From NCBI GenBank assembly GCA_012799755.1, contig JAAZKQ010000486.1, positions 1 through 11,467 on the forward strand: DNA of 11,467 bases. Reading direction: 5' to 3'. The DNA is from Lentisphaerota bacterium. Its GTDB lineage: Bacteria > Verrucomicrobiota > Lentisphaeria > Oligosphaerales > Oligosphaeraceae. Below the pieces are notes generated by a model. The model was not told where the DNA came from. It saw only the letters and a program-made list of their open reading frames with translations, and made no database searches. Shown piece after piece: positions 1-7,490 of this stretch. Within the stretch, counting starts at the first letter, position 1. Every line of letters starts with the position of its first letter. A program made the translations under genes and the position numbers.

Positions 1-35
1 GAAAACGGCCAATTATCAATCAGTGACCGGTTACC
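1..35 (-). repeat. Dispersed repeat, copy 1
   Basis: Read on the minus strand, these 35 bases match 7291-7325 (plus strand) at 30 of 35 positions, so the two copies are inverted relative to each other. The shared core, in the orientation seen here on the plus strand, is ATCAATCRGTGACCGRTT. A looser copy lies at 7711-7735. All copies are intergenic. The left end of the repeat may extend beyond the window edge. Confidence 0.65.
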
Positions 36-72
36 AATTCAAGCGGCGGTCTTTCCTTGGTCAAGAAGCAAG

Positions 73-94
73 CGGTTACTGACCGATTATTCGG
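73..94 (+). repeat. Possible degenerate copy of the same repeat
   Basis: The plus strand here (CGGTTACTGACCGATTATTC and following) resembles the reverse complement of 9-30, with about 16 of 22 positions alike. Together with copy 1 it would form an imperfect inverted pair about 40 bases apart, just beyond the stop codon of the Fe-S gene that ends at 112. It could be an old copy, a transcript-end structure for that gene, or chance. No T-run supports a standard terminator. Confidence 0.3.
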
Positions 95-111
95 GGCTCT
101 TCTGCTTGTCC

Positions 112-930
112 TCAGCGTCCTTTCGGCGGCAGTGGCGGTCGCTGAAATTCGCAGGGCACGGCGGTTTGGCAGAGACCGCAGCCTAAGGGCAGGTCCAGCC
201 AACCGTAGCGTTCGAGTCGTCCGGGGCCGATGTGTTCGACGGCGTATTTGAGGCACTTGTCCTTGTCGCGGTCGCGAAAATCCGGGCCGATGGCATGGGC
301 CGGACAGCGGCGGGCGCAGGCGCCGCACTTGCTGCACCAGGCGAATGGGTCGTCTCCGTATGGTCGCGGGTCTGGCTCTAACTCCAGGTCGGTGACGACG
401 CTGCCCAGGCGGTGGGCGATGCCCCGCTCGGTGATCAGGCCGGCGGAGAGTCCAAAGGTGCCCATTCCGGCGACAAAGGCCACGTGGCGTTCCGACCAGT
501 TGCCTGCCAGGCGCTTGACCGCGTCCGGGTAACTCATGTGCGAATGAGGTGCCACGGCGGCGAAACCCAGCTCTTCCAGATAGCGGCAGAGTTGCTTGCG
601 CATGGCCTCGTTGGCGATTTCTCCATAGGAGCGCGCGCGCGCCCAGGCGATGCTGGGGCGTTGCTGTTCTTGGCGATTGCTTTCGCGGGCCGCCTGTGTT
701 TTCGGCATGCACCAGCTGATCACCGTCTTGGCCGTTGCCTTTGGTGCCTGCGCGGCAAGCGCCTCCTGGGGAGTCCAATGAAAGGGCCCGATGAGTTCGT
801 GGAAACGCTCGAACCACGGATCGTTGGCGGCGGCGAAGCGCACGCTGGGTTCGTCAAAAAACTCATTGGCGCCGACGGCGTAATGGAGGTGGCGCAGTTG
901 TTTGCGGATGTCTTCCTTGCTCGGTGTCAT
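112..930 (-). CDS. QueG-like double [4Fe-4S] cluster protein
   Basis: A 272-residue cytoplasmic protein without signal peptide or membrane segment. The C-terminal third carries a CxxCxxCxxxCP motif (Cys199, 202, 205, 209), then Cys226 and a CGLCQTAVPCE stretch (Cys251, 254, 260), enough ligands for two [4Fe-4S] clusters. The middle segment RHVAFVAGMGTFG...GSVVTDLELEPDP (about 149-188) matches the segment preceding the clusters in epoxyqueuosine reductase QueG, a cobalamin enzyme of queuosine-tRNA synthesis. It is shorter than QueG (about 350-380 residues), lacks QueG's C-terminal extension, and has VPCE where QueG has CPWN, so I infer a QueG-related redox protein, not QueG itself. Substrate unknown. 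It starts at ATG (928-930) with only a weak upstream GGGA; stop is TGA. A separate promoter candidate and a 258-base gap suggest it is transcribed independently of the protease gene upstream. Confidence 0.8.
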   Translation of the reverse strand: MTPSKEDIRKQLRHLHYAVGANEFFDEPSVRFAAANDPWFERFHELIGPFHWTPQEALAAQAPKATAKTVISWCMPKTQAARESNRQEQQRPSIAWARARSYGEIANEAMRKQLCRYLEELGFAAVAPHSHMSYPDAVKRLAGNWSERHVAFVAGMGTFGLSAGLITERGIAHRLGSVVTDLELEPDPRPYGDDPFAWCSKCGACARRCPAHAIGPDFRDRDKDKCLKYAVEHIGPGRLERYGWLDLPLGCGLCQTAVPCEFQRPPLPPKGR

Positions 931-984
931 GGCGATGTTTTCCCGGATGATGGTTGGCGTTGTAATGAGATATTGATCTAATCT

Positions 985-1013
985 AGTCTAGCCTATCGTC
1001 GTATTTTTGCCAA
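985..1013 (-). promoter_or_regulatory. Candidate sigma70-type promoter for the QueG-like gene
   Basis: On the minus strand, TTGGCA (1008-1013; 5 of 6 to the -35 consensus) is followed after exactly 17 bases by TAGACT (985-990; 4 of 6 to the -10 consensus). The -10 lies 54 bases before the ATG at 930. The -10 sits in a run of imperfect TAGNN pentamers (TAGGC-TAGAC-TAGAT-TAGAT). Seen by eye only. Confidence 0.35.
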
Positions 1014-1100
1014 AGTATCACGCGGGCTTTTTGAGCGCGGGGTAATGTGGACGGAGAGGGGACGAATGGGACGAATGAGGTGGGGTGGGTGAGCGCGTTT

Positions 1101-1132
1101 GGAGCTGCCTGTTATGCGCATTGGGCAGTTCC
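1101..1132. other. Hairpin in the gap after the protease gene
   Basis: GGAGCTGCC (1101-1109) and GGCAGTTCC (1124-1132) form a 9-bp stem with a 14-base loop containing the palindrome TGCGCA. It lies 57 bases past the protease stop codon. As plus-strand RNA the stem is fully paired with one G-U; in the minus-strand transcript, the one that matters here, there is one A-C mismatch. No U-run follows, so it is not a standard intrinsic terminator. The rest of the gap (931-1188) shows nothing else except the promoter candidate listed separately. Confidence 0.25.
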
Positions 1133-1188
1133 CGGTAGCCTCGAAGCAAGGGGTGCGCGAAGACTTGAAACGCCCCCAGCCCTTGACC

Positions 1189-4100
1189 TTATTCGTGCAG
1201 GTTCCATTGCCCGGGCGCGTCACTGAAAAACCAACAGCCTCGGCCTGTGGACAGCCGGTCAAGATACACGGGAGCAACAGTGCTGCCTTGGTGGTAGCCC
1301 ATGATTCGTAGCGCGCCACCGCCCGGGTCCCGGGGAACGGGACGCGTCCAGTCACTGCCAAAGGCGGTCCAGCCGGCCGGATGGGACAGCTGAGCATCCG
1401 GTGCTTGCCAGCCCCGCAACTTCCAGTCCAGTGTCTGAGCAGCGGTTGATACGAAGGCCCAGGCGGCGCTGAAAGCCGGCAGGTCGCCAAGGCCACTCAA
1501 CCGATAACCGGCGGATGTCCAGCGCCATAGCTGCCCGATGGCCTCGGGAAGCGGCGCCTTCACGCGTGAATACAGTGGCAGAGCAATGAAATTCCAGCCG
1601 GGCTGTAACGTGAGAGTGACGTCCTTCGGTTCGGCGCTAAGCCAATAGCGGGACGGCAAAGCCAGCTCAACGTCATGCCAGCGCAGCGTGAAGCCGAGAA
1701 TGCCATCGGCGGACGCATTGTCAACCCCACGCAAGGTCAGGCTTGCGAGGTCGTTGCCCGGGGCGTCTTCACGCAGGAAAACCCAGGAGCGGGTGGATGC
1801 ATCGTCCCAACGCCGGGCGTCGCCTGTGCCGTCATCGGCCAAGCCCTGCGCCCAGCCCGGCGGCAGCGTGCAGGAAACAATCCACGCGTCGGGCGCAGCG
1901 TCGCCCGTCTTGGTCTGTAATTGCCAGACGAGGCTATTGGCGTAGGTCGGCACATAACGTGTTCGTGCAAACTGTGCTTCCAGCCAGCAATCCGCCGCCA
2001 GGTCCAGCAGCGGCTCAAGCGGCTCAGTCATGCCGACCGTTACTGAGGCGGAATGAACGGCGTCGGCATAGCCCGGCGCTGAAATGTTCAGCTGCCAAGT
2101 CCCGGGCGCCAGTGTGCGATGGAAGCGTCCCTGGCGGTCAGCAAAGCTGTCCTGCGTACCGCTGATCCGTATTCGCGCGTGGGGCACCGGCTGTCCACTG
2201 GCGCTATCACGGACTTGCCCGGCGACGCCGGTGAGCGCCTGTTCCGCCCAGCCCAACAGTGCTTCGCGATTCTCCTGCCACAGGCGCTCCAGGTGAACAG
2301 GGTCGCTGCTTTCCTTGCTTGGTCCCATCAATTCGACGGTCATGGCCAGCGTGCCCAGATAGCGGTATTGCCAATCGGCGAATTCGCCATTACAGATGTA
2401 CCATTCCGAACCGTTGATGATATCGCTTGCATTCATCGCCGTGTTGGCCATTGCGTAGCCTCGCGCCAAGCGCCGAAACAGCGTGTCATCGGGGGTGGCC
2501 GAGTAGTGGGATTTAACGATGCCGGCCGCGTTGTTGCCATAGGGGTAGCACACCAGCCGCGCGCCGGTGTGCAGGTGCAATGCTGCGGAGAAACGTCGCG
2601 AAGCGCACCAGCGCATCAGGGCCCGTGTTTCCAGCTGCCGTCCGGCCTGGTACATTGGCGAGGCCGCCGCGTAGGTGCCCAAAGTGGGTATGATGATGCC
2701 GTCGGGAAAATCCCGGTTGAGGTCCTTGTTCTTGGCATTTTTTCGGGTAACGGCGGCCAGACCGTCCGGGTTGACCATCGGCATGATCCAGATGGCGACC
2801 TTATCCAGTAGCGAACACACCCGTGCATTGCCGGCGGCATGGGCTTCCAACAGATACTCGGCGAAGCGCAGAGCCAGCATGGCGCTGGGCCGTTCATCGC
2901 CGTGAATGGCGCCGGTCAGCAACAGCTCGGGGACAGTGGCGGCCGCACCGCTCGCGCCGAGGCGCAGCGCAAGCATATCCCGCCCTTGGGTGGACAGGCC
3001 GACGTAGTCCGGCCGGCAAATGTCCCAATTCTCCGCCGCCAAGGCCAACAGTCGCTCATTGATTGCCGCATCGCTGAGGTAGAGTGGATTGTTGCTGCGC
3101 CGACCGGTTGGCTGGTATTCGCCGGCTACCAGCACGAACTCATCCTGTTGTAGTTGTTGCCATTGTTCCTCGCTCAACTCCAGCCAGATTATGCCATCCT
3201 GGATTGACGTGATATCCAGCCCCCGTGCATGTAAAGTCTGTAGTTCCGCTGCATTGCGGTATTGCAGGCCGACGCGCCAAGGCGTCGGCGTTCCGACGGG
3301 TATTTCGTCTGCGGACGTCGTACCGGGTTCATCCCCGGCACGGGTGCCATTCGTCACCTCGACGCCGCTGTCGGCCCACTGATCAATCATGGCGTCACGG
3401 CTGGCGGGCAAGCCGCCGGCATCCTGCCAAGCGTGGAGGAATTGCAGCAACTCTGCATGGCTGATCAGCCCATCGCCATTCGTGTCCGGCTCGGCGTAGA
3501 CCACAAGACGGAAGGCTGCGGCGAGGTAGTTGTGTGTTGAATTGCGGTAGAGACAGTACACGTCGCTGACGCCCGCTTCGGCAGGCTGACCAAAGCAACG
3601 CCCGTCAGCCAGCAAGGCCATGCCGGTCGGTGCCTCACCGGCAGCGCCCACACAATGGTAGTCGTCCGCTGCATATTCCAGCGGGAGAGATAAGTATAGG
3701 TCATAATCCCGCCCGATGTATAATTCCACGGTGTCGCCTTGGACTTCTGTCGGCTCTACGACATCAATGGCGAGCGTGTAATCCCGCGCCAATTCGGGAT
3801 TGCTTTGCGGCACGACGTGGACCCGCGGCTCATAGTGACCCGCCACGGTGGCACAACCACTGAGGATGCCGGACGCCGTTAAGTTAATGCCTTCCGGCAG
3901 GGCGCCTGACGCGAGCGACCACTCAGCGGCACCGGCACTGTGCTTAAGCGTGACTGCGGCCGGCCAGCCGCAGGGCAGCTGCACCTGCGACGTCAGCAGC
4001 TCCCCCAGGTTGACATCGCTGAGATAAAAGGGCGCTGCCGCATCCAGCACTGACAGGCTCACCCTGTCGTGTTCGCCAACCAAGCGTAGCGTGACGACGC

Positions 4101-6282
4101 CTTCGGCATTGGTTCGACCGGCGGCGAGCGGCTGCTTGTCCATTGTCTGTACGCACACCGCCGCGCCGGCCAGAGGCGCGGCGCTATCGGCAAGCGTCAC
4201 CGTTACGGCCAGCAAATCGGCGTTATCGCCGGTCCCCGCTATGGCGTATGTCACCGTCATAGGCACCAGCTCCCGTAGACGCGCCACCTGCGAGGCATCG
4301 CCAAAAAGATGCATTTGCTTGGCAAAGTACTCGGCCGGCTTGTCAACGCCATTAAATTCATTGACGATGGTGCTGGTTGCCGCATAATCAATGCCGGCGA
4401 AGATACCCGCCCAGCCATAGGCGCCCATGTTCTGCACCCGCTCAGCACTCATGGCGCCGACAACGCGATCGGTGATTTCCTGCAACAGATAGATGGGGGG
4501 ATTCCAATGGGTCTCGCTGGTTGAGGCGATGACCGCCGCTGCGCCATGATACTCGCCACCGCCGATCGTGGCCTTGAAGAAGGCCTCAGCCAGACAGTCG
4601 CTGATGTAGGCGAAATTGCCGTTGTTGCATACCGGCGTGACAATCAGCGGCAGTGCTTCACCGTTGTTCAACGCCTTGGCCTGGTCGCTGGTGAAGCCCG
4701 TCGTCGTAAAATAGGTGTTTTGCCCGTGCCCGAGATAATACATCAGGCTAACTCCGGCGTTGAGATGGGTAATAAGCGCATTGGCGCTTGCGTTGGGCGC
4801 GTACAGGGCTGGACTGTCGGCACGGATGCAGCCGGCAGCAATCAGCGCCTGGCGAAATTCTTCCATGAAGGCACAGTCTTTTTTACCTTGGGAAATGCCT
4901 TCGCTGCCACTCTTGTCACTAGCAAGAAACAATCCGTAGCCACTGTGTTCGTCTGGCAGTGTTGCCTGCTCTTCGTAGCGGCGCAGTTTGGTCAACATCC
5001 GTCCGAGCTCGGCGCTGCTGGAAGCGGAGACTCGGGACAAGAACAAGTCGGCGTAAATATCGTCGCCATCAACCCATGCATAAGGGATATCCGTGGTGGG
5101 AGGATAGACCCCGGGATGGGTGACATGCGTTGAACGCTCGTAGGGCGGCAGGTCTTTCTCATCACCGCAGAGAAGGAGATGACTGACGTTGGCGCTATCG
5201 TAGGCGCTTTGCACGTGAGCCTTGATCGCCGCCGCGCCTGAGCCTGTATCGGCGGGGTAGCTCGACACCTGCACCCGGTAGCCCACCCGCTCCTTCCACG
5301 CTACAAAATCCGCCAGGGCACCGGTCCAGGCGTCAGGGCATAGCAGCAGGATCGTCCCGATATTTGTTGGCGCTGCCTCTGGCTCTTCCCGCAACAATCC
5401 GGCGTTGAGGAAGGCAGCGCTCTGCATCTGCGCATATTGCGACTCGTCGCTAAGTACCGGATAGTCTTCCGCTCGGCTCGCAGTACAGCGCAACGCCATA
5501 TCCAAGCGGGTATAAACCCGCAGTACGCCCGCCGCCGGCAGATACTGGAAGGGAGCGACTTGCAACGCCAGGCCGCTCGCGCCCCGCAGCCGATAGCTCT
5601 GCATTTCCGTCAGGATTTGTGCAGGGAAGGGCGCGGTGCCGCCATAAATCGCCTCGTCGGGTGCGCAGTCAAAGGTCTTGGCTGAACGCAGCAGCAGCCC
5701 GCAGGACGGTAAGGGCGGCAGGCAGGGAATGTCCACATACCGGCTGGCCAGCAGTTGCAGCTCGTAGCCACCCCGCTCCGGCAACAGCAAATCCACCCGG
5801 TACACGGGCAACTCCGGCTTTCCGCGCAAAGCCAGGGGCCAACCCGTTGCGCTGCGAATCTGTGAGTAGCGGCCATCTGCGCGTTCAAGATTGCTGATTT
5901 CGTATGGCTCGGCGCTAAAGCTGAAGAGTGTGCAGTCCGGTCGCAGCTCAGTAACCTGAAACAAGCTGTGGTGATTGCGGCCGGAAGTCCTGCGTGGTGA
6001 TGCGACGTCTCCGGTCGCTGCGCCGGCGCCGCCGGTTGGCGTCAATGCCAATGCATCCTCCCTGCCGGCAGTGGCCGGCGCCTGCACGTCGCCGCTGTTA
6101 TGCTCAGCCGCTGCCGCCGGCAACTGGGTGCTGGCTTTCCGGTTAAGAGCCTCGGCGTCCTGGCCCCTATCTGTCGGCGGCCGCAGCAGTACACGCAAGC
6201 CCAATAGCAGGACCAATGCCAGCAAGAGCGGCAGCAGCCGGCCGGGAGCACGTTGTTGTTGTTGTCGTTGCGGGACCTTCAA
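1189..6282 (-). CDS. C25 (gingipain-type) peptidase fused to M14 zinc carboxypeptidase
   Basis: A 1697-residue exported multidomain protease. In order: basic N-terminus and hydrophobic segment (about 16-33); a region like the C25 propeptide (about 105-300); a C25 caspase-fold endopeptidase (about 307-665) with YYLGHG giving His519 and TPVCNNGNF giving Cys552, the 33-residue spacing known for gingipain R, ending in the typical LFGD; Ig-like regions including a putative-Ig LPEG...SGILSG segment (about 770-845); one perfect EF-hand loop (Asp933-Glu944, DTNGDGLISHAE); an M14 carboxypeptidase (about 1075-1345) with His1127 and Glu1130 (HGDE), Asn1189-Arg1190, His1238 and catalytic Glu1317 (TVEL); a carboxypeptidase-regulatory-like beta domain (about 1350-1420); and a C-terminal PGWN...W.W domain (about 1555-1697). 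Both active sites look intact, so I infer endo- plus exo-cleavage of extracellular proteins. It starts at TTG behind a strong ribosome site. It follows the dehydrogenase gene by 105 bases and may be cotranscribed. Stop is TAA. Confidence 0.92.
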   Translation of the reverse strand: MKVPQRQQQQRAPGRLLPLLLALVLLLGLRVLLRPPTDRGQDAEALNRKASTQLPAAAAEHNSGDVQAPATAGREDALALTPTGGAGAATGDVASPRRTSGRNHHSLFQVTELRPDCTLFSFSAEPYEISNLERADGRYSQIRSATGWPLALRGKPELPVYRVDLLLPERGGYELQLLASRYVDIPCLPPLPSCGLLLRSAKTFDCAPDEAIYGGTAPFPAQILTEMQSYRLRGASGLALQVAPFQYLPAAGVLRVYTRLDMALRCTASRAEDYPVLSDESQYAQMQSAAFLNAGLLREEPEAAPTNIGTILLLCPDAWTGALADFVAWKERVGYRVQVSSYPADTGSGAAAIKAHVQSAYDSANVSHLLLCGDEKDLPPYERSTHVTHPGVYPPTTDIPYAWVDGDDIYADLFLSRVSASSSAELGRMLTKLRRYEEQATLPDEHSGYGLFLASDKSGSEGISQGKKDCAFMEEFRQALIAAGCIRADSPALYAPNASANALITHLNAGVSLMYYLGHGQNTYFTTTGFTSDQAKALNNGEALPLIVTPVCNNGNFAYISDCLAEAFFKATIGGGEYHGAAAVIASTSETHWNPPIYLLQEITDRVVGAMSAERVQNMGAYGWAGIFAGIDYAATSTIVNEFNGVDKPAEYFAKQMHLFGDASQVARLRELVPMTVTYAIAGTGDNADLLAVTVTLADSAAPLAGAAVCVQTMDKQPLAAGRTNAEGVVTLRLVGEHDRVSLSVLDAAAPFYLSDVNLGELLTSQVQLPCGWPAAVTLKHSAGAAEWSLASGALPEGINLTASGILSGCATVAGHYEPRVHVVPQSNPELARDYTLAIDVVEPTEVQGDTVELYIGRDYDLYLSLPLEYAADDYHCVGAAGEAPTGMALLADGRCFGQPAEAGVSDVYCLYRNSTHNYLAAAFRLVVYAEPDTNGDGLISHAELLQFLHAWQDAGGLPASRDAMIDQWADSGVEVTNGTRAGDEPGTTSADEIPVGTPTPWRVGLQYRNAAELQTLHARGLDITSIQDGIIWLELSEEQWQQLQQDEFVLVAGEYQPTGRRSNNPLYLSDAAINERLLALAAENWDICRPDYVGLSTQGRDMLALRLGASGAAATVPELLLTGAIHGDERPSAMLALRFAEYLLEAHAAGNARVCSLLDKVAIWIMPMVNPDGLAAVTRKNAKNKDLNRDFPDGIIIPTLGTYAAASPMYQAGRQLETRALMRWCASRRFSAALHLHTGARLVCYPYGNNAAGIVKSHYSATPDDTLFRRLARGYAMANTAMNASDIINGSEWYICNGEFADWQYRYLGTLAMTVELMGPSKESSDPVHLERLWQENREALLGWAEQALTGVAGQVRDSASGQPVPHARIRISGTQDSFADRQGRFHRTLAPGTWQLNISAPGYADAVHSASVTVGMTEPLEPLLDLAADCWLEAQFARTRYVPTYANSLVWQLQTKTGDAAPDAWIVSCTLPPGWAQGLADDGTGDARRWDDASTRSWVFLREDAPGNDLASLTLRGVDNASADGILGFTLRWHDVELALPSRYWLSAEPKDVTLTLQPGWNFIALPLYSRVKAPLPEAIGQLWRWTSAGYRLSGLGDLPAFSAAWAFVSTAAQTLDWKLRGWQAPDAQLSHPAGWTAFGSDWTRPVPRDPGGGALRIMGYHQGSTVAPVYLDRLSTGRGCWFFSDAPGQWNLHE

Positions 6283-6285
6283 TCG

Positions 6286-6293
6286 CTCCTCCT
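6286..6293 (-). promoter_or_regulatory. Strong ribosome binding site fixing a TTG start
   Basis: The minus strand reads AGGAGGAG then CGA then TTG, placing AGGAGG 5 bases before the start codon at 6282-6280. No in-frame ATG lies near. The only nearby upstream ATG is in another frame and is followed at once by TAA. This decides the TTG start of the C25-M14 protein, whose first residues (MKVPQRQQQQ) then lead straight into the hydrophobic segment. Confidence 0.75.
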
Positions 6294-6387
6294 GGCAATT
6301 ACATGGTCGGCTTGGGAGTTGTTCGCAAAAGACTTTTTGTCCGTCAGCGTGCCGGAATACTCGACGTCCAAGCTGCTGTCAGCGGCA

Positions 6388-7134
6388 TCACAGCCCGCCG
6401 GAAACCTCCAGCACTGTGCCCGTGATATACTCGGCTTCCTCACTAGCCAAAAACAACACCGCATTGGCAATTTCTTCCGGACGACCGAAGCGCTTCAGCG
6501 GCACCATTGCCTTGTAGGTCGCAAGTTGCTCCGGCGACAACGCGGCAATGAAGTCCGTGTCAATAAAGCCCGGCGATACGCAGTTGGCTGTAATTTTCCG
6601 CTTGGCCACCTCTTTGCTCAGTGATTTGATAAAGGCGACCTGTCCAGCCTTGGACGCTGCGTAATTGGCTTGGCCCTCGAAACCGATGCGGCCCGACGGC
6701 GAGGTGATGCCGATAATGCGTCCATAGCGGTGACGCAGCATCCGCTGCACTCCCAACTTGCTCATTACATAGGTGCCCGTCAGATTCACATCAATGACCT
6801 TCCGCCAGGACTCTTCCGGCAGCATGGGCACCACGCCGTCTTGGCGAATGCCGGCGCAGTTCACCAGAATGTCCAGACGCTCGTGCTGCTGATCAAAAGT
6901 GGTAAAAAACGCTTCGGCCTGTGCGTAGTCGGCCACGTTGCAGCAAGCCAGTTCCAAGCGACCGGCCACATCGCCTGCCTGCGCCGCAAAGGCCTCGGCG
7001 GCCTCGCGATTGCCGCCGTATACCGCCACTACGCTCGCCCCGGCTTTGAGCAGAGCCATGCTGATGGCCGCGCCAATGCCGCGAGTACCGCCCGTGACTA
7101 TTGCCGTCTGTTCCTTGAAATTATAGCTGATCAT
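6388..7134 (-). CDS. FabG-type short-chain dehydrogenase/reductase (3-oxoacyl-ACP reductase-like)
   Basis: A 248-residue classical SDR, the normal length for FabG. The cofactor motif is TGGTRGIG (14-21), the NxAG motif is NCAG (92-95), and Asn117, Ser145, Tyr158 and Lys162 form the catalytic set. The Ser-Tyr spacing of 13 and the segment GQANYAASKAG match FabG closely. The end SPGFIDTDF...VSGGL is also standard. Arg18 in the glycine motif favours NADPH. Expected reaction: reduction of a 3-oxoacyl-ACP (or 3-oxoacyl-CoA) to the 3-hydroxy form in the cytoplasm. No acyl carrier protein, ketosynthase or PHA gene is nearby, so fatty-acid elongation, acetoacetyl-CoA reduction and reduction of another carbonyl all remain possible. 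ATG start with AAAGGA about 9 bases before it. A promoter candidate lies just upstream, making this the likely first gene of a minus-strand transcript that may run into the protease gene. Confidence 0.85.
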   Translation of the reverse strand: MISYNFKEQTAIVTGGTRGIGAAISMALLKAGASVVAVYGGNREAAEAFAAQAGDVAGRLELACCNVADYAQAEAFFTTFDQQHERLDILVNCAGIRQDGVVPMLPEESWRKVIDVNLTGTYVMSKLGVQRMLRHRYGRIIGITSPSGRIGFEGQANYAASKAGQVAFIKSLSKEVAKRKITANCVSPGFIDTDFIAALSPEQLATYKAMVPLKRFGRPEEIANAVLFLASEEAEYITGTVLEVSGGL

Positions 7135-7170
7135 GCCTGTGGGTCCTTTTATCGTGTCTGTGCATCCCAG

Positions 7171-7214
7171 CCCGCTATAACGGGAAATAATAGCGCGCGA
7201 ACACCCGCCGGCAA
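7171..7214 (-). promoter_or_regulatory. Candidate promoter with overlapping palindromic operator
   Basis: On the minus strand, TTGCCG (7209-7214) lies 16 bases before TATTAT (7187-7192; 5 of 6 to the -10 consensus), 52 bases before the dehydrogenase ATG. Just downstream of the -10, at the expected transcription start, is the 14-base palindrome CCCGCTATAACGGG (7171-7184, plus-strand reading, one mismatched pair). Its position would suit a repressor site. The -35 is only 4 of 6 to consensus. Confidence 0.4.
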
Positions 7215-7290
7215 CGCGCGAAAGGTGAAAGTTAATATAAGAACATTTAACGTATTTGGTATGTTCACGAGTATTTTCAGCCGCGGCTGC

Positions 7291-7325
7291 GGTAGTCGGT
7301 CACCGATTGATAATTAGCCGTTTTT
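7291..7325 (+). repeat. Dispersed repeat, copy 2 (inverted relative to copy 1)
   Basis: Matches the reverse complement of 1-35 at 30 of 35 positions, including an uninterrupted GATTGATAATT. It is immediately preceded by the perfect 12-base palindrome CAGCCGCGGCTG (7278-7289). It lies about 157 bases upstream of the dehydrogenase start, so copies 1 and 2 bracket the whole minus-strand gene block. Confidence 0.65.
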
Positions 7326-7490
7326 TGTTGCCTTGCAATAGAACCCATCTTTCGTGTCTGTTATGTCGCACGCTTGCAGCGTGCAATTTTTGGGGGACGC
7401 CCACCCAGGGCGGCACGCCTTTGGGCGCCTGCTCTGGGCTGATATGTTTCGCGCCTTCAGCGCTTCTGCCACTTCGCGGTTGTTTGGCGC

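Noticed and set aside
112..930. Reductive dehalogenase
   Set aside because: Shares only the two-cluster ferredoxin-like end. It lacks a Tat signal and the length of RdhA, and no anchor (rdhB) gene is adjacent.
1675..5133. Several plus-strand open frames of 80-230 codons opposite the protease
   Set aside because: All are antisense shadows without ribosome sites or recognisable motifs.
1189..6282. Two separate protease genes joined by a frame error
   Set aside because: The frame is open throughout, the linker has ordered Ig-like and EF-hand regions, and there is no internal ribosome site or start before the M14 part that I can see.
1..7325. Composite transposon bounded by the inverted 35-bp repeats
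   Set aside because: No transposase or integrase between them, no visible target-site duplication, and further copies at 7711-7735 and possibly 73-94 fit a dispersed repeat better.
7368..7391. Intrinsic terminator (GC hairpin followed by TTTTT) on the plus strand
   Set aside because: No plus-strand gene precedes it, the T-run is short and offset by AA, and it resembles the neighbouring repeat hairpins.
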